From NCBI GenBank assembly GCA_027604685.1, contig JADHYX010000205.1:1-38415 (forward strand): a stretch of DNA of 38,415 bases, in the 5' to 3' direction. This DNA is from Lobulomyces angularis. Taxonomy: Eukaryota; Chytridiomycota; Chytridiomycetes; Lobulomycetales; Lobulomycetaceae. A model generated the notes under the pieces. It made no database searches. It was not told the DNA's origin and was given only the letters and a program-made list of their open reading frames with translations. A program made the position numbers and the translations under genes. Positions 1 to 10,503 of the stretch are shown here, piece by piece (position 1 is the stretch's first letter; every line of letters begins with the position of its first letter).

Positions 1-167
1 AAAAAAACTTGTTTCAGATTTGGAGATTTAAAGTAAAATAAAACAAAACTAAATTTTATTTTTTAGTATGAATTTACTTTTTTTATTTTTTTAAAAAAAA
101 AATGTACTAAAAAAATTCCGACTACGCGTGTTTTTTCTTTATTTTGGTTTTAAATTGAAAAATTAGA

Positions 168-3100
168 ATGAACTTGTTCTTTTATTTATCGCTATTAGTA
201 TCACGCATCGCTGGCAAAGCAGTAACTTTAAGTAGATATGCACCATTGACGGAAGAAGCAAAAAATGAACTCACAACGGGCTCGTTTAGTAACAATGGAT
301 TAGTAATTTGGACAAATATTGCCAGATCCATGAGATTATCAATTAATTCAGGAAATTTACCTACTTTCAGTTCCAATGAATTTGCTTCAGAAATCTTTAA
401 CTTCTATAAGGTTTAATACAAAAAAAATTTTTTTTTTTTATTAGTATTAAATAAAAAAAAAAAAAAAAAAATTTTTGACATTTACTTAAAATTTAAAAAA
501 AAAATTTAATATCTTTTTCTTTTATTTTTTTTAATCAATTTACCATTTTCTAATTTATTTATTTTTTAGTTAGTATTTTATTTTTTTTTTTTTGTCTGCT
601 CTTAAATTTAACTTTTTGAAATGAAAAAAAAAAATTCTTTTACACTTAAAAAAAAAAAAATAAACAGCCAGTGATTGTGTTTTGTGGACTGTTAGTTGCA
701 TTTTTAATCTTTTCATTAATATATTCAATAATTCTTTGCACTAAATGCGGTGGCACTAGGATACTAAAACAAAATTATAAGTATGAATAAAAATTTTTTA
801 ATTTCTTTTCTTTTTTTTTTGATTTGCCTTTTTTTTTTTTATTTTATTTTAATTTTTTTAAACTTTTTTTTTTTTTTGTAGAGTATCAAAATGCGATATT
901 TTAACTTCAAAAATTTTTGTAGCTCTATTTCACATTTTATTTTTAATTTGTTTACTATGTTGTGTAATTTCGAGTTTTCAAATTTCTAAAGGACTAGAAT
1001 ACTCTAGTAACAGGTAATTTAAAAAGTGTATATAAAAATGACACTAACTCCATTGAATGTTGTTTTAGCTTGGCGTCGTTGTATGTTGATACTGTCTCTA
1101 TTGGAAATTCTATACCGGCTGCAACTCAAAAAGCAGTTCAAAATTTTTCTGATGGTAATTACAAAAAAAAATAAAATAAAATTTTTTTTTTTTTGTGTTG
1201 AATTAACTTCCAAAAAATTAAATATAATAAATTTTTTCAATTACCTAACATTTTTTTTTTTTGTAGGAGTAGATAATACCAAACTATACATATCAACCTT
1301 TTTTAATGATACTTTATGGGAATCCTCGAAGGAACTAAATTCTGCTATTGATCTGTGCATAATTAATGCACAGAATTTACAACTATCAATTGATTCACTG
1401 GTAAAAAACGCAGATAATACACAAAATTCCAATCTCAAATTGGAAAGTTCAGCGAAATTACTGCAAGCAAGATCAGATCAATTTTTTCCAAAGATAGCTG
1501 ACATCAATAAACCTCAATCTGGCCCTGGTTTTGGCTTTAGATTACTTCATGCTTTTAGGTTAAACGCATCCAATTCAACTTTAAAGGGAATTTTTTCCGC
1601 TAAAGTTGAAAATGTTAGTCAACTGTTTGATTTTTTGAGACCAGGCCAATTTTCTGACATCGTTGGCTACTCAAAAAGTGCAGCAATAAATTTAACCCTG
1701 GCTAAATCTAAAACTTCCCAAAAAGTTACGAATTTTAATACAAATGTTGAAACAACGCTAACATCAAAAATACCAAATTTAAGCAACTCGGTTTCTTCTG
1801 GACAAAATAGCATCAACAATTCTTTGATGGGTTTACCCCAGTTATCTGACAACTTTTTTTCGGATTCAATCTACAAATTTGATAACATTAGAAAACTTGT
1901 TCAACTAATTTTAATTTTTGTTATTGCATTTTTTCTAATTTTGGTTTTAATCTTTCTTTTAAAAAAAAATCAGAGAGTTGTAAAAAATTTAGTTAAAACT
2001 TCAAGTTTATTATGGCTTTTTGTTTTTATTATTACAATCTTATTTTATATTCTTGCGAATATTTCGGCAGATGGTAATACATTTTTTTTTTTTAAAAAAA
2101 AAAATCAATACATATATTTTTGTTAATTTCAATTTTTATTTTTTATTTTTTTTTTAAAACTAGTTTGCAGCAATTATATTGATCGACAAGAAAAACCTTT
2201 TTCAGCTACAACATCAAATGAAATAAATGATATATTAGACGATTATCACTATGTACTCAATTCTTGTAAAAGTGGAGTTTCATTACTAGAAATTTCAGAG
2301 AGTTTTGGAATATTTCCCAAAGGAGAATGTAATTTAACTGCAATTGGAGAAAATGTGACTTCAACAATTAACTGGGATGACATGTTGACTTTTGTAAATA
2401 ATGACTCATCCGACCTCGTTCCAAACTCTGTTGATCACCAAATCGCACCAATACATGATTCAACATATCAAGCAAAAGTTTCGGCAATAATGAATATGGT
2501 TGAACTGAATCCCTCAAAAACAGTAATTTTGTCTCAAGCTGACCTTGATTATGTGAATGAAATATTACTCTATATTAATAATGCCAGAACAAAGTTTAAT
2601 GCAACAGAATGGTATAACTATTTACCAGTTGGTCAAAAAACTGCGTCAAATATTGCTTTCGTAAATACAACTTTTTATAACCAAATTGATGATCTTGAAA
2701 AATTTATTAATGCAGGTAGGCTTTAATAAAATAGAAATTAATATAAAAAATAAAAAAAAAATTAAAAAAGTATTTTCAACTGGTAATAGTAGTAGCATTC
2801 TAAATGATTTCAACAAGGGTAGAACCGATGTTTTAACTCAGGCTACTGGACTTAATTCCGATATCAGTAATTTAAATGTAAATAAACAAAAAATAATTAA
2901 AAAGTTGTAATTTATTTAACAATATTTATATTTATTCTTTTCTTTGTTTTTTTAATCTTTTTATTAAAAAAAAAGTTGCAAAGTACTGTTTTAAAGGACT
3001 CTTTTGATATTGCAAACAGTCTTGGAAATGTTTTTGTAATTGATAGTCAAAAAAAGGTAAGATTTATTTTATTTTTGATAAATATATTTATAAAAAATAT

Positions 3101-3770
3101 AAATAAAAAAATAAAATAACCTTTTTTGTTTTTAATTTTGATCTCTTTTTTTTTGTATTTTTTTTTTGTTTTTAGGTTGTTAAAGAAACACCTAATTTTA
3201 AATTTCCACCATACAAAATGGAGCAAGTGCTGATTCGAGTTTAAGAAATTCATTTTCTTGCCTACCATTGAGTAGAGATGCATTATCCTTACAGAATTCT
3301 CTGTGTGGCGTATTTTTACAGGGATTGGTAAGTCTTGAGCCCTTACTATTTTTTCGTTAACAAACTACTTAAACTTAGGATGGAACATGGTTTTCATTTT
3401 TCTTAGTAGTGTTACTTAGTTTAGTATTTTTCCCACTATTTATAAAGGCAGCTAACGTATTAGCGTTTACTGCAGTTGAAAATGATGATTATGACAAAAA
3501 AAATGAAAAGGAAAAGTTAGAAAATAAACACAAAAAAAAAAAATCTGATACTAGCGATTTTAAACAAGAATCGAGACAAGTATTTGTAAGTTTTATTTTT
3601 ATTATTTCTTTTTTATGTTTAAAAAATAAAAATAAATAAAATAGCCATATGATGATGATGATCAAGATGTTGCCAAAACAACCCCTGGAGGTGAAAATGG
3701 AAATGATGATGATTCTAATGGCTCAGAACAACATACAGTTAAAATGCCTCCTCGCGAAGTTAATTGGTAG
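168..3770 (+). CDS. Prominin-like pentaspan membrane protein (one apparent frame break)
   Basis: Eleven exons: 168-410, 668-780, 882-1013, 1069-1154, 1267-2073, 2164-2715, 2771-2877, 2976-3056, 3176-3327, 3379-3585, 3645-3770. The layout matches prominins: N-terminal signal-like segment and short ectodomain, TM1, a short cytosolic loop with CTKCGG, TM2, a large extracellular loop with many N-glycosylation sequons, TM3 and TM4 separated by a short basic loop, a second large extracellular loop, then TM5 and an acidic/charged tail. The stretch before TM5 (two Cys about 17 residues apart, then DGTWFSFFL) resembles the end of the second large loop in prominins. Length would be about 868 residues; human PROM1 is 865. 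Prominins organise plasma-membrane protrusions and bind cholesterol. Exon 9 is 152 nt where 153 is needed, so one base is missing there or the gene is damaged. Family assignment rests on architecture and local motifs, not on a search. Confidence 0.7.
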
Positions 3771-3956
3771 TTTTTGTAATTTTTTTTTTTTTATTTTTTT
3801 TTGGTAAAAAAAAAAGATTTAAAAAAAAGTAAGTTTTCGTATATTATATTAAAAATAAAAATTTGTTTAATATTTTTCTTTTATATTTTTTTTTTAATAT
3901 AAATGATTTTGGGAGAAGCATAAAATTAATGATTATTACCAACTGCTTTAAACTTT

Positions 3957-5756
3957 TTAATTTTCTATAATGCATTTTAAAAGGTTACATAGTCTAACAA
4001 TTCCTAAAAGTAACTGGTCCTCGCTGTAAAATGCGAAGCTTAATCTTAAACAGTTGCCAAATTTTTTACTGACTGAAAAGGTATTAGCTGGTGCAAAGCT
4101 TACTTTTTCAAATTTCACTAATTTATCAATGTTCCCCTCTATCTCACACTTCAACTTAAAATTAAAAATTTCAATATTATTTAATGAGGCATTTTTTAAA
4201 TCCAAAAATAACTGAGTTGTATCAACAAAGTTTGGCAAAGATAGCCAAATGAAAAAACCTCCTTTAGGCTTAACAAAACTGCATCCTGCAGGTAAATATT
4301 TTAAGAGTGCGTCACAACAAACATCACACTTTTTCGCGTAAACCTTCCACGCACAAAAAAAAATAAAAAAAATGAAATAAAAAAAAAAAAAAAAAAAAAT
4401 TAACATTAGGTTATTTAAAATATTCACCGATTTCAAGTTTTCAATGTAAGTTTTCAAAAAACCCAACTGAATTATAGAGGTCATCAGTCCAGTTGCAAAA
4501 TGATTTGGGCAACCACCAGAGTACAATATACCACTAAAAGCGTTTAATATCTTAGTAATTATTCGAAAGCTGCTTTTAAAACCTGTTCAGGAATATTTTT
4601 TGAAAATTACTCGAGGCTTCAACCCAACCTAACCGAAATCCAGGAGCGAAAATTTTACTAAAACTGCAATTACTAATTACATTTCCAAATTCTACCTCTG
4701 CGTTAAAGTTTTCTAATTCCAAAGCAATTAATCTCTTGGGATTCTTGAAATTTTCATCAAATGATAAGAAATTATAGACATCGTCACAAAAAATTAACAG
4801 GTCAAATTGTTTTGCCAATTTCAAAAGCTGTAATCTTCTTTGTAAGTTCAATGTTGAGCCTGTCGGATTCGAAAACGTTGGGACCAAATATAAAAAAAAT
4901 TTAAATTTTTTTTTTTTAGAGTCAGTTTTAGAAAATTTTTTTAAATTTAACAAATTTGGATTTAATTTTGTTAATTCTTTCAATTTTGAATCCAAATTTT
5001 CGATAACAATCCCTCCCTCGTCAGTTAAAACAGAGTGCAGATCCTTCTCTATATTCACACCCAAATCTTCAAAAATTTTTATAGCTAAAAAGTATGTTGG
5101 GTCTTCTATTAAAAATTTTGTTTCTCGATCTGTGAATAAAGAAATTATACTACATTACATTATAGAAAAAATAAATGAAGGTTAAAAAATATAAAAAAAA
5201 AAAGGTACTTAAACAGTGACTGTGATGCACCATTACTGATAGATAAATGTTGAGGTAAAACTGGGACACCGTCATTGTATTCTTCGGTAAGAAATGTAGA
5301 TAAAACTTCTCGAAATTCAAGATCTCCCAACGAAGGTCCATACTAAAATAAATAAAAAAAAGTTAGCTTCGATAATTTTTAAATTCTGCATAAAGCCTTA
5401 AACATTCTTTTTAGAGCATACCTGTAGAGTAGTAAATGCAAAAGGAGATTCAAACTTGTGTTTAGTAGCAACAGTTATGATATCTGATGGGAGAAGTTTG
5501 TTTTCAGGTGTTCCATATTCGAAACTGATAAAATCTGGATCATTCGTTGGAAATCTGATTTTGTTTGAAACAAATGATGTTTGATTTTTAATTAAATAAA
5601 TAAATAAAATAAATTTAACGTAATAAAGAAATAATAATTTTAAATTTTATTTTCTTATACATTGATTAAATAAAAAAATAAAATAAAATAAATAAAAAAC
5701 TTTTCTTACAAAGTCTTGTCACCATAGGTGTATTTTCCATTTATTAAATTTTCCAT
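3957..5756 (-). CDS. Class I/II PLP-dependent aminotransferase (YER152C-like)
   Basis: Six exons on the minus strand: 5710-5756, 5422-5554, 5209-5342, 5149-4583, 4428-4533, 3957-4343; spliced length about 457 residues. It carries the fold-type I signatures in order: an N-terminal FEYGTPEN / LLPSD motif, YGPSLGD, SNGASQSL, FLIEDPTYF, an NPTGSTL substrate/PLP motif, CDDVY, the Schiff-base lysine in CSFSKIFAPGFRLGW, then SGGCPNHFATG and KPKGGFFIWLSLP. This subgroup includes fungal YER152C and bacterial/archaeal 2-aminoadipate or valine-pyruvate type transaminases. The exact substrate cannot be read from sequence, and no targeting peptide is obvious. The exon starting at 5149 is needed to restore SQSLFNIISLFTDRET; taking the later CAG at 5130-5132 would lose conserved residues. 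Downstream is the tail of the prominin-like gene, converging 186 bp away. Confidence 0.88.
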
Positions 5757-6253
5757 TAAATTTTTACGAACACAAAAAATTAAAACTAAACAATAAATAC
5801 ATACACCGAGCTTTGTTGATATGAATAGCACTTTGAAAAACCAATACACTTAACTTAAGACCAGCAAGACTATTTAATTAACCAATAATTTAAGAAAATG
5901 ATTAGCTTAAAAAAAAGGTTGAAGGAAAATTGTCTTTTTTTGATTTGTAGCGAAATTCTTTTCAATTTTCTATAGACCAAATCAATTAGTTTTAAAACAA
6001 ACGTTCAAATGACTATAGCAAAAAGTTTATTCAGATTAAGAAAATTAAAAACAAAAATCTTGCAATTAAAAGTTGAAACCAAAATATATAAGAAAATACA
6101 AAGAACTAGTTTTAAAATGATTAATTTCTGATATCTATTTTTAATTGCTTTGATAGTTTCCATTGCGTATGAAACAAAATTATGCAGCAATAAAAAGAAA
6201 TCGCTTTATCTCTGGTAAATTGGCAGAAAGCTTAAATTCAATACTTAACATTA
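5757..6253. other. Intergenic, aminotransferase upstream region
   Basis: About 500 bp between the aminotransferase start and the stop codon of the next minus-strand gene. It is A/T rich, with poly-A runs and no coherent coding frame. It should hold the aminotransferase promoter and the glycosyltransferase-like 3' UTR. I see no distinct motif. Confidence 0.6.
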
Positions 6254-7767
6254 TTAAGAAAATAAGACATTTTTCCAGCTCCTTTCACTCTCTAAATTAA
6301 CTATTTTCCAGTATAGCGGTCCATTTAACCTAACGTTTTTGTAATCTAATTCTTCCTTCGATTTTGAAACCATTGCCTTTAGTTCCTCTAAAGTATCAAA
6401 TTCATAAAAAAAATTATTTAGCTCCTTAGAATAATAATCAATGTAGTCAAAACTTTGTCCCTCTTTTTCAAAGCTGTCTTTAACTGCCGACAATTCGTAG
6501 GATGGAACGTTCATTAAAAATTTTAGATATCGTTTCGAGGGAATTATCGTTATTACTCCTGCTCTGAGATTTTCGTACATCTATTTAAAATAGATGCTTT
6601 TTTTTAAAAATGAAAATTTTTTTTTAATCATTATTATACCTTCATGGTTGATACCTGATATGGTATTTGAATTAAACATTTATATTGCGCTAGATTAACT
6701 CCTCCACCATAAGCATTTTTTGATAGTAACTTAAAATCAAAATTTTTCTTTAATAAAAATTCAAATTCTCTAGTATTTGGATAGGAAATAAGAACGGGCA
6801 TCTCAGAGTCCTCTTTTGTGATGTTTCTCAATTTAAAATTACTGACTCCAAAACTTCTCACCAGTCGAAACTAAATGATAACAGCCAAAAAATTAAAACT
6901 TTATTATTGATTATAAATTGTTATCTTTACATTTAAAATATCAGAATCTAATTTTATTTTAGCATATTTGATTTCCCAAGGGTTATTGGCAAACCAAAAA
7001 ATTCTATTTGACGTATTTTCGTTTAGCATTAAGTTTTTTAAAAGTTTGTAATAATCTTCCGTGTCATCTTTAATATTTAAACCGTAATCAAATCTTGCAG
7101 TGGTAAAGAGTATAAGTTTTTTTATATGGCATTTTCCTCGGTAAGTTTCTTCATCCAATCTTTGAAGTAAGAATCTTGAGTCTGTTTAAAAAATAAAATG
7201 AAAAAAATAAATTATTAAAAACTTCTATATTAAATTTAGTTTAAATACATATTCAAAATTATATTGATGGTATAAAAACTTGAAAGCCTTACCAGGAATA
7301 GTGTCACCAACAATTACCGTTTCAAAATTATCACAAAAATAATCACCTAGCTTTTCAACATTGTTTAAATAATCTGCATATTTCTTGGAATGACCATATG
7401 GTGCAAATCTTCTAGGATCTACTATTTGAGTGTATGTTAAATTAAACAATGACAAAGCGTATATAATATCTTGACTGACTCCAAAGTGTCCGTTAATTAA
7501 TCCTTTTTTGAACTAAATTAAGAAATAGCAACTTCAAAGCATACCTATGCTCATCCGTTTAGATTTTTGACTGCCATTTAAAGTTTTTAGAAAATTTAAA
7601 TTGTCTTTATAGGTTAAATTTAAACTCTTTTTATGTAAGTTTGTATTTAATTTCTTCATAATAAAAAAAATTATCCAAATTGAAAAACATATCAGTATAT
7701 AGAATCTAAATTTTATTGTTGTAAATATAAATTTTTTAGCAAGCGGTTTTTCTCTATAATAATGCAT
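6254..7767 (-). CDS. Putative type II membrane glycosyltransferase-like protein
   Basis: Five exons on the minus strand: 7545-7767, 7293-7502, 6931-7181, 6640-6870, 6254-6580; 413 residues. A short basic N-terminus is followed by one hydrophobic anchor near residues 20-37, then a soluble domain, the layout of Golgi type II glycosyltransferases. Visible motifs are GLINGHFGVSQD, DPRRFAPYGHS, VIVGDTIP, a beta-strand then ILFTTARFDYGLNIKDD, FWFANNPWE, and near the C-terminus AYGGGVNLAQYKCLIQIPYQ, VSTMKMYENLRAG, VITIIPSKR. The late IPYQVSTMKMYENLRAGV block looks like the sugar-nucleotide site of GT-B enzymes (E-N-x-x-A-G followed by a hydrophobic strand and P). Donor and acceptor are unknown. Introns use one AAAAAAG acceptor (ending at 7503) and otherwise CAG/TAG. 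The class is inferred from the GT-B-like block and topology only. Confidence 0.55.
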
Positions 7768-8602
7768 TTAAGATGAACTGAAAAAATTAAGTTAGATTAT
7801 TGAATAATATAAAAAGAAAAAAATCTTTTATGGTTCTTACAATAAAAAATTAAAGAAAAATTAGAACCACTCTAATTTTTCTTGCTAGGAAAAAGTAATG
7901 AGAGGAACGAAAAATTTTTTGTAACCATACAGAAATGGGTAATAGATTTATTTCTGACATTTATAATAATAACTGTTGTCCAACTTCATATATCAATGTC
8001 CTTCGCTACATTTTTTATCTGTAAGTCACCTCTATTCTCAAATTTACCTTAAAGTGGAACATAAAAAAAAAACTCATAATTGGGAAGGTTAAAATTAAAG
8101 TTAAATCAAGGAAAATAAAATACAATCCAATTGCTAACCAGTCCTTGGTTTCATCTGTAAAATAGATACTTTTATTGATGAAAATTCAAAAGAAGGAGGA
8201 CCAACAGTGATTTAAACATTGCCACTCACTAACGCTTACTTAAAACACATATTTCTTATTATATCTTTAGATATATTTAGTTTGATAAGTATCGTTTTTA
8301 GTTGAAAGAAAAGAAAAAATTCTGAATGAACATTTTCAAAAATTTTGTTTACTTAAAAAAAAAAGGAGGTATCTAAGATGATAAGTAAAATTGAATGTAA
8401 AATTAATTAATACAAGTCAAAAAGAAACATGAAGCTGTTCTTGTTAAAGATTTCTTTCTTAGATTTTTGAATTTTTTTAAGTGCTTCTGATTGCTGTGTC
8501 ATCCTTCATGCCGCTAATGACGAAATCTGAAAAAGAATTTTTTATATAATTTAATTAAACAAATGAAATTGTAATAGGCAAATAGTTTAATGTGGCCAAT
8601 TC
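7768..8602. other. Intergenic region between divergent genes
   Basis: About 830 bp separating the glycosyltransferase-like gene (-) from the first Mid2-like gene (+). It contains a 12-bp perfect inverted repeat at 7854-7882 and a short start-to-GT reading at 7936-8020 that I could not connect to anything. An upstream exon for the Mid2-like gene (signal peptide) might lie here, but I could not identify one. Confidence 0.5.
7854..7882. repeat. Perfect 12-bp inverted repeat (hairpin)
   Basis: AGAAAAATTAGA and its exact reverse complement TCTAATTTTTCT are separated by a 5-base ACCAC loop. It lies about 90 bp upstream of the minus-strand start at 7767. It could be a protein-binding palindrome or a chance structure in A/T-rich DNA. 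Confidence 0.6.
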
Positions 8603-9568
8603 ATGAGCCTCCCTGCCAAAAAATTAAAAAAAAAAAAAACAATGAAAATCATTAAGCGACAAATTGCTATAACAAACACTAGCAATGAACCAGTTTTAAC
8701 TTCTGACACACCAGTATCACAGGTATCAACAATAACGAGTTCGACAGAAGAACCTCCTGAAACTACTGTTAATCCTAAACCTCCCATTCAATCAACATCG
8801 CGTACACAAAACGGAATTTCTTCAGTGCAGCAAACAACTAGGCAAACTGATGGTCTCCAATCTTCGATAACTGCTGCAAAGACTTCCGAAGCACCAACTG
8901 AAACAAATAGTCTCAATGCTGCAAGTTTACAGCCATTGGCAACCACTACAATTACAACAATTGAGCAAAAAAATAATTTATCTCCCGCAAAAGCAAACAA
9001 TTCACAAAGTTTGCTAATGGGAAGTATAATTGGTGGAGTTTGCTTATTGGTTGCTGTGGCTGCATTGGTGTGTTTTAAAAGATTTAGTAAACCTAGTGAC
9101 AAACAAAAACGTAGATTACAACCTAGTACAGGAGGAGATAGAAAAGGAAGTCATACGAAAATTATCGATGATAAGAGCTCAGTTGGCAATAACGACTCTA
9201 TCCATGACAGCGCCAATTTTGTATATCCAAATGATCAAAATCATTATTCTCAAAATGTGAATTCAAATTATCCATCAGCACCATACGTTTATGATCCTAA
9301 TTATCAGTATGACGCAAGTCAGAACTATAATATTGTAACACCCCAATATCAACATGATTACCATCAACCACAGTACTATAATAATGTACCATTCAATAAT
9401 GGAGGATTACCTCAAGATTATGTTTATTCTGAAAATTTGACTGATTCATCAAAACAAAATTTGCAAAATAACGATGTTGTTAATTCTAATGGCCCCATTA
9501 GTAAACCTTCCACAAATTTAGATACCAATTTCACAAGTTATCAAGGAAATATTTATGATAGAAATTAA
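8603..9568 (+). CDS. Mid2-like single-pass membrane protein, S/T-rich
   Basis: Up to 321 residues in one exon. Residues about 20-135 are rich in Ser, Thr and Pro with TTR, TTV and TTTIT runs, typical of a heavily O-mannosylated ectodomain. One TM segment (SLLMGSIIGGVCLLVAVAAL, about residues 135-160) is followed by a basic stop-transfer stretch and a long Asn/Tyr/Gln-rich cytosolic tail. This is the layout of fungal Mid2/Wsc/Mtl wall-stress sensors and similar adhesin-like proteins, which signal through Rho-family GEFs. There is no signal peptide after the first Met. The true start may be in an upstream exon, with the AAG just before CGACAAATT near 8657 as a possible acceptor, or at the internal Met near 8642. 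It is tail-to-tail with a protein of the same layout 173 bp away. Function is inferred from architecture only. Confidence 0.7.
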   Translation: MSLPAKKLKKKKTMKIIKRQIAITNTSNEPVLTSDTPVSQVSTITSSTEEPPETTVNPKPPIQSTSRTQNGISSVQQTTRQTDGLQSSITAAKTSEAPTETNSLNAASLQPLATTTITTIEQKNNLSPAKANNSQSLLMGSIIGGVCLLVAVAALVCFKRFSKPSDKQKRRLQPSTGGDRKGSHTKIIDDKSSVGNNDSIHDSANFVYPNDQNHYSQNVNSNYPSAPYVYDPNYQYDASQNYNIVTPQYQHDYHQPQYYNNVPFNNGGLPQDYVYSENLTDSSKQNLQNNDVVNSNGPISKPSTNLDTNFTSYQGNIYDRN

Positions 9569-9741
9569 GACTAAATTTTTTTTTGATTACATGAAGTTTA
9601 TATAGTTTGCAATTTGTATTATTTATTCTTTCTAAAATAAAATTTTTTTCTTCTATATTTCATTATTTAACCATAATATTTTATTTGCGCTAACTAATAG
9701 AAGAAAGCATTAAAATTTTTTTATTTAAATTTCAAAATTTT

Positions 9742-10503
9742 TTAATTGTAAGTAACATAATTGTGTGGTAATTGTTGAGTTGTATGATTATTGTTGGCAT
9801 TTGGAGGATAAGTATAATTTGGGGAATAGCCATTACCATACGGTTGCATATTATGAGTAGTATTAGAGTAAATAGTTGAACTGTTACTTAATCCATGAGA
9901 AGTAACTGAAGGGGTATTAACAGTGACTTTACGTCCTACATCATCATTTAATTTTATCCAATTATTATTTTTATTATTAAAATGACTAGTACCTTCATAA
10001 TCATTTGTACCATAAGCAATTGAGTCATTATCTAGCCTTCTATTTGGGTCCATTCGATTTCTAAAATTAGTACTTTTACTTACAACAGCTTTGCGAAAAA
10101 TATATATTCCAACAACAACTACAATAGCAACCCCTATAACAACAGCTACAATTATAATAGTAGACTCGCTAGCCTTATTATCATTTGCTAGAATCGGAGG
10201 AGCAGTAGACGAGGTAGAAGGAATCAAGGATGTTGATTCTTTATTGGTTTGACTTTGGGTTGCAGTAGATTGTTGCGAATTAGATATCGAAGAAGAAAAT
10301 GAAGAAGTTATTGAAGATGATAAAGTAATAGATGTTTGTGTTGTGGGAGGTAGAGTAGTTATTGTGGTGGTGGCATCTGTTGTAGTAGATACAACAGAGG
10401 AAGTTGGAGGAAGTGTAGTGGTGTCAGGAATAGTAGAGTTTTGCCCCAATGCCGTTGAAAAGATTGAAAATACAAGTAAGTAACTCCATAACTGCATTTT
10501 CAT
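9742..10503 (-). CDS. Mid2-like single-pass membrane protein with signal peptide
   Basis: About 253 residues in one exon. I chose the Met at 10503 (MKMQLWSYLLVFSIFSTALG) because it gives a clean signal peptide ending near ALG-Q. Upstream in-frame Mets reach 10584 but only add an unlikely Phe/Lys-rich leader. The ectodomain (about residues 20-130) is almost pure Ser/Thr/Pro with repeated TTT and PPT units. One TM (STIIIVAVVIGVAIVVVVGI) is followed by a basic stop and an Asn/Tyr-rich tail with N/Y/P repeats. Like its convergent neighbour it resembles fungal Mid2-type stress sensors. It lacks a WSC cysteine domain. The gene reads away from the CIA30 gene across a 960-bp region containing the assembly gap. 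Confidence 0.78.
   Translation of the reverse strand: MKMQLWSYLLVFSIFSTALGQNSTIPDTTTLPPTSSVVSTTTDATTTITTLPPTTQTSITLSSSITSSFSSSISNSQQSTATQSQTNKESTSLIPSTSSTAPPILANDNKASESTIIIVAVVIGVAIVVVVGIYIFRKAVVSKSTNFRNRMDPNRRLDNDSIAYGTNDYEGTSHFNNKNNNWIKLNDDVGRKVTVNTPSVTSHGLSNSSTIYSNTTHNMQPYGNGYSPNYTYPPNANNNHTTQQLPHNYVTYN

Noticed and set aside
1026..2126. Long continuous plus-strand frame starting at ATG 1026
   Set aside because: The first ~80 codons run through two introns. Splicing 882-1013, 1069-1154 and 1267-2073 keeps phase and restores the membrane topology, so the Met at 1026 is intronic.
2878..2975. A perfect-looking extra transmembrane helix (VVIYLTIFIFILFFVFL)
   Set aside because: It lies in a different phase from the upstream exon and inside a T-rich intron. 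Splicing 2878-2975 joins the flanking exons in frame and leaves the five TM segments expected of a prominin.
8407..8502. 31-codon minus-strand ORF (MTQQSEALKKIQKSKKEIF...)
   Set aside because: Protein-like composition, but too short, with no upstream exon found and no family recognised.
8587..9102. Minus-strand frames rich in Val/Gly/Cys
   Set aside because: They are antisense to the S/T-rich ectodomain of the Mid2-like gene. The plus-strand reading has a signal-anchor layout and a full-length frame.
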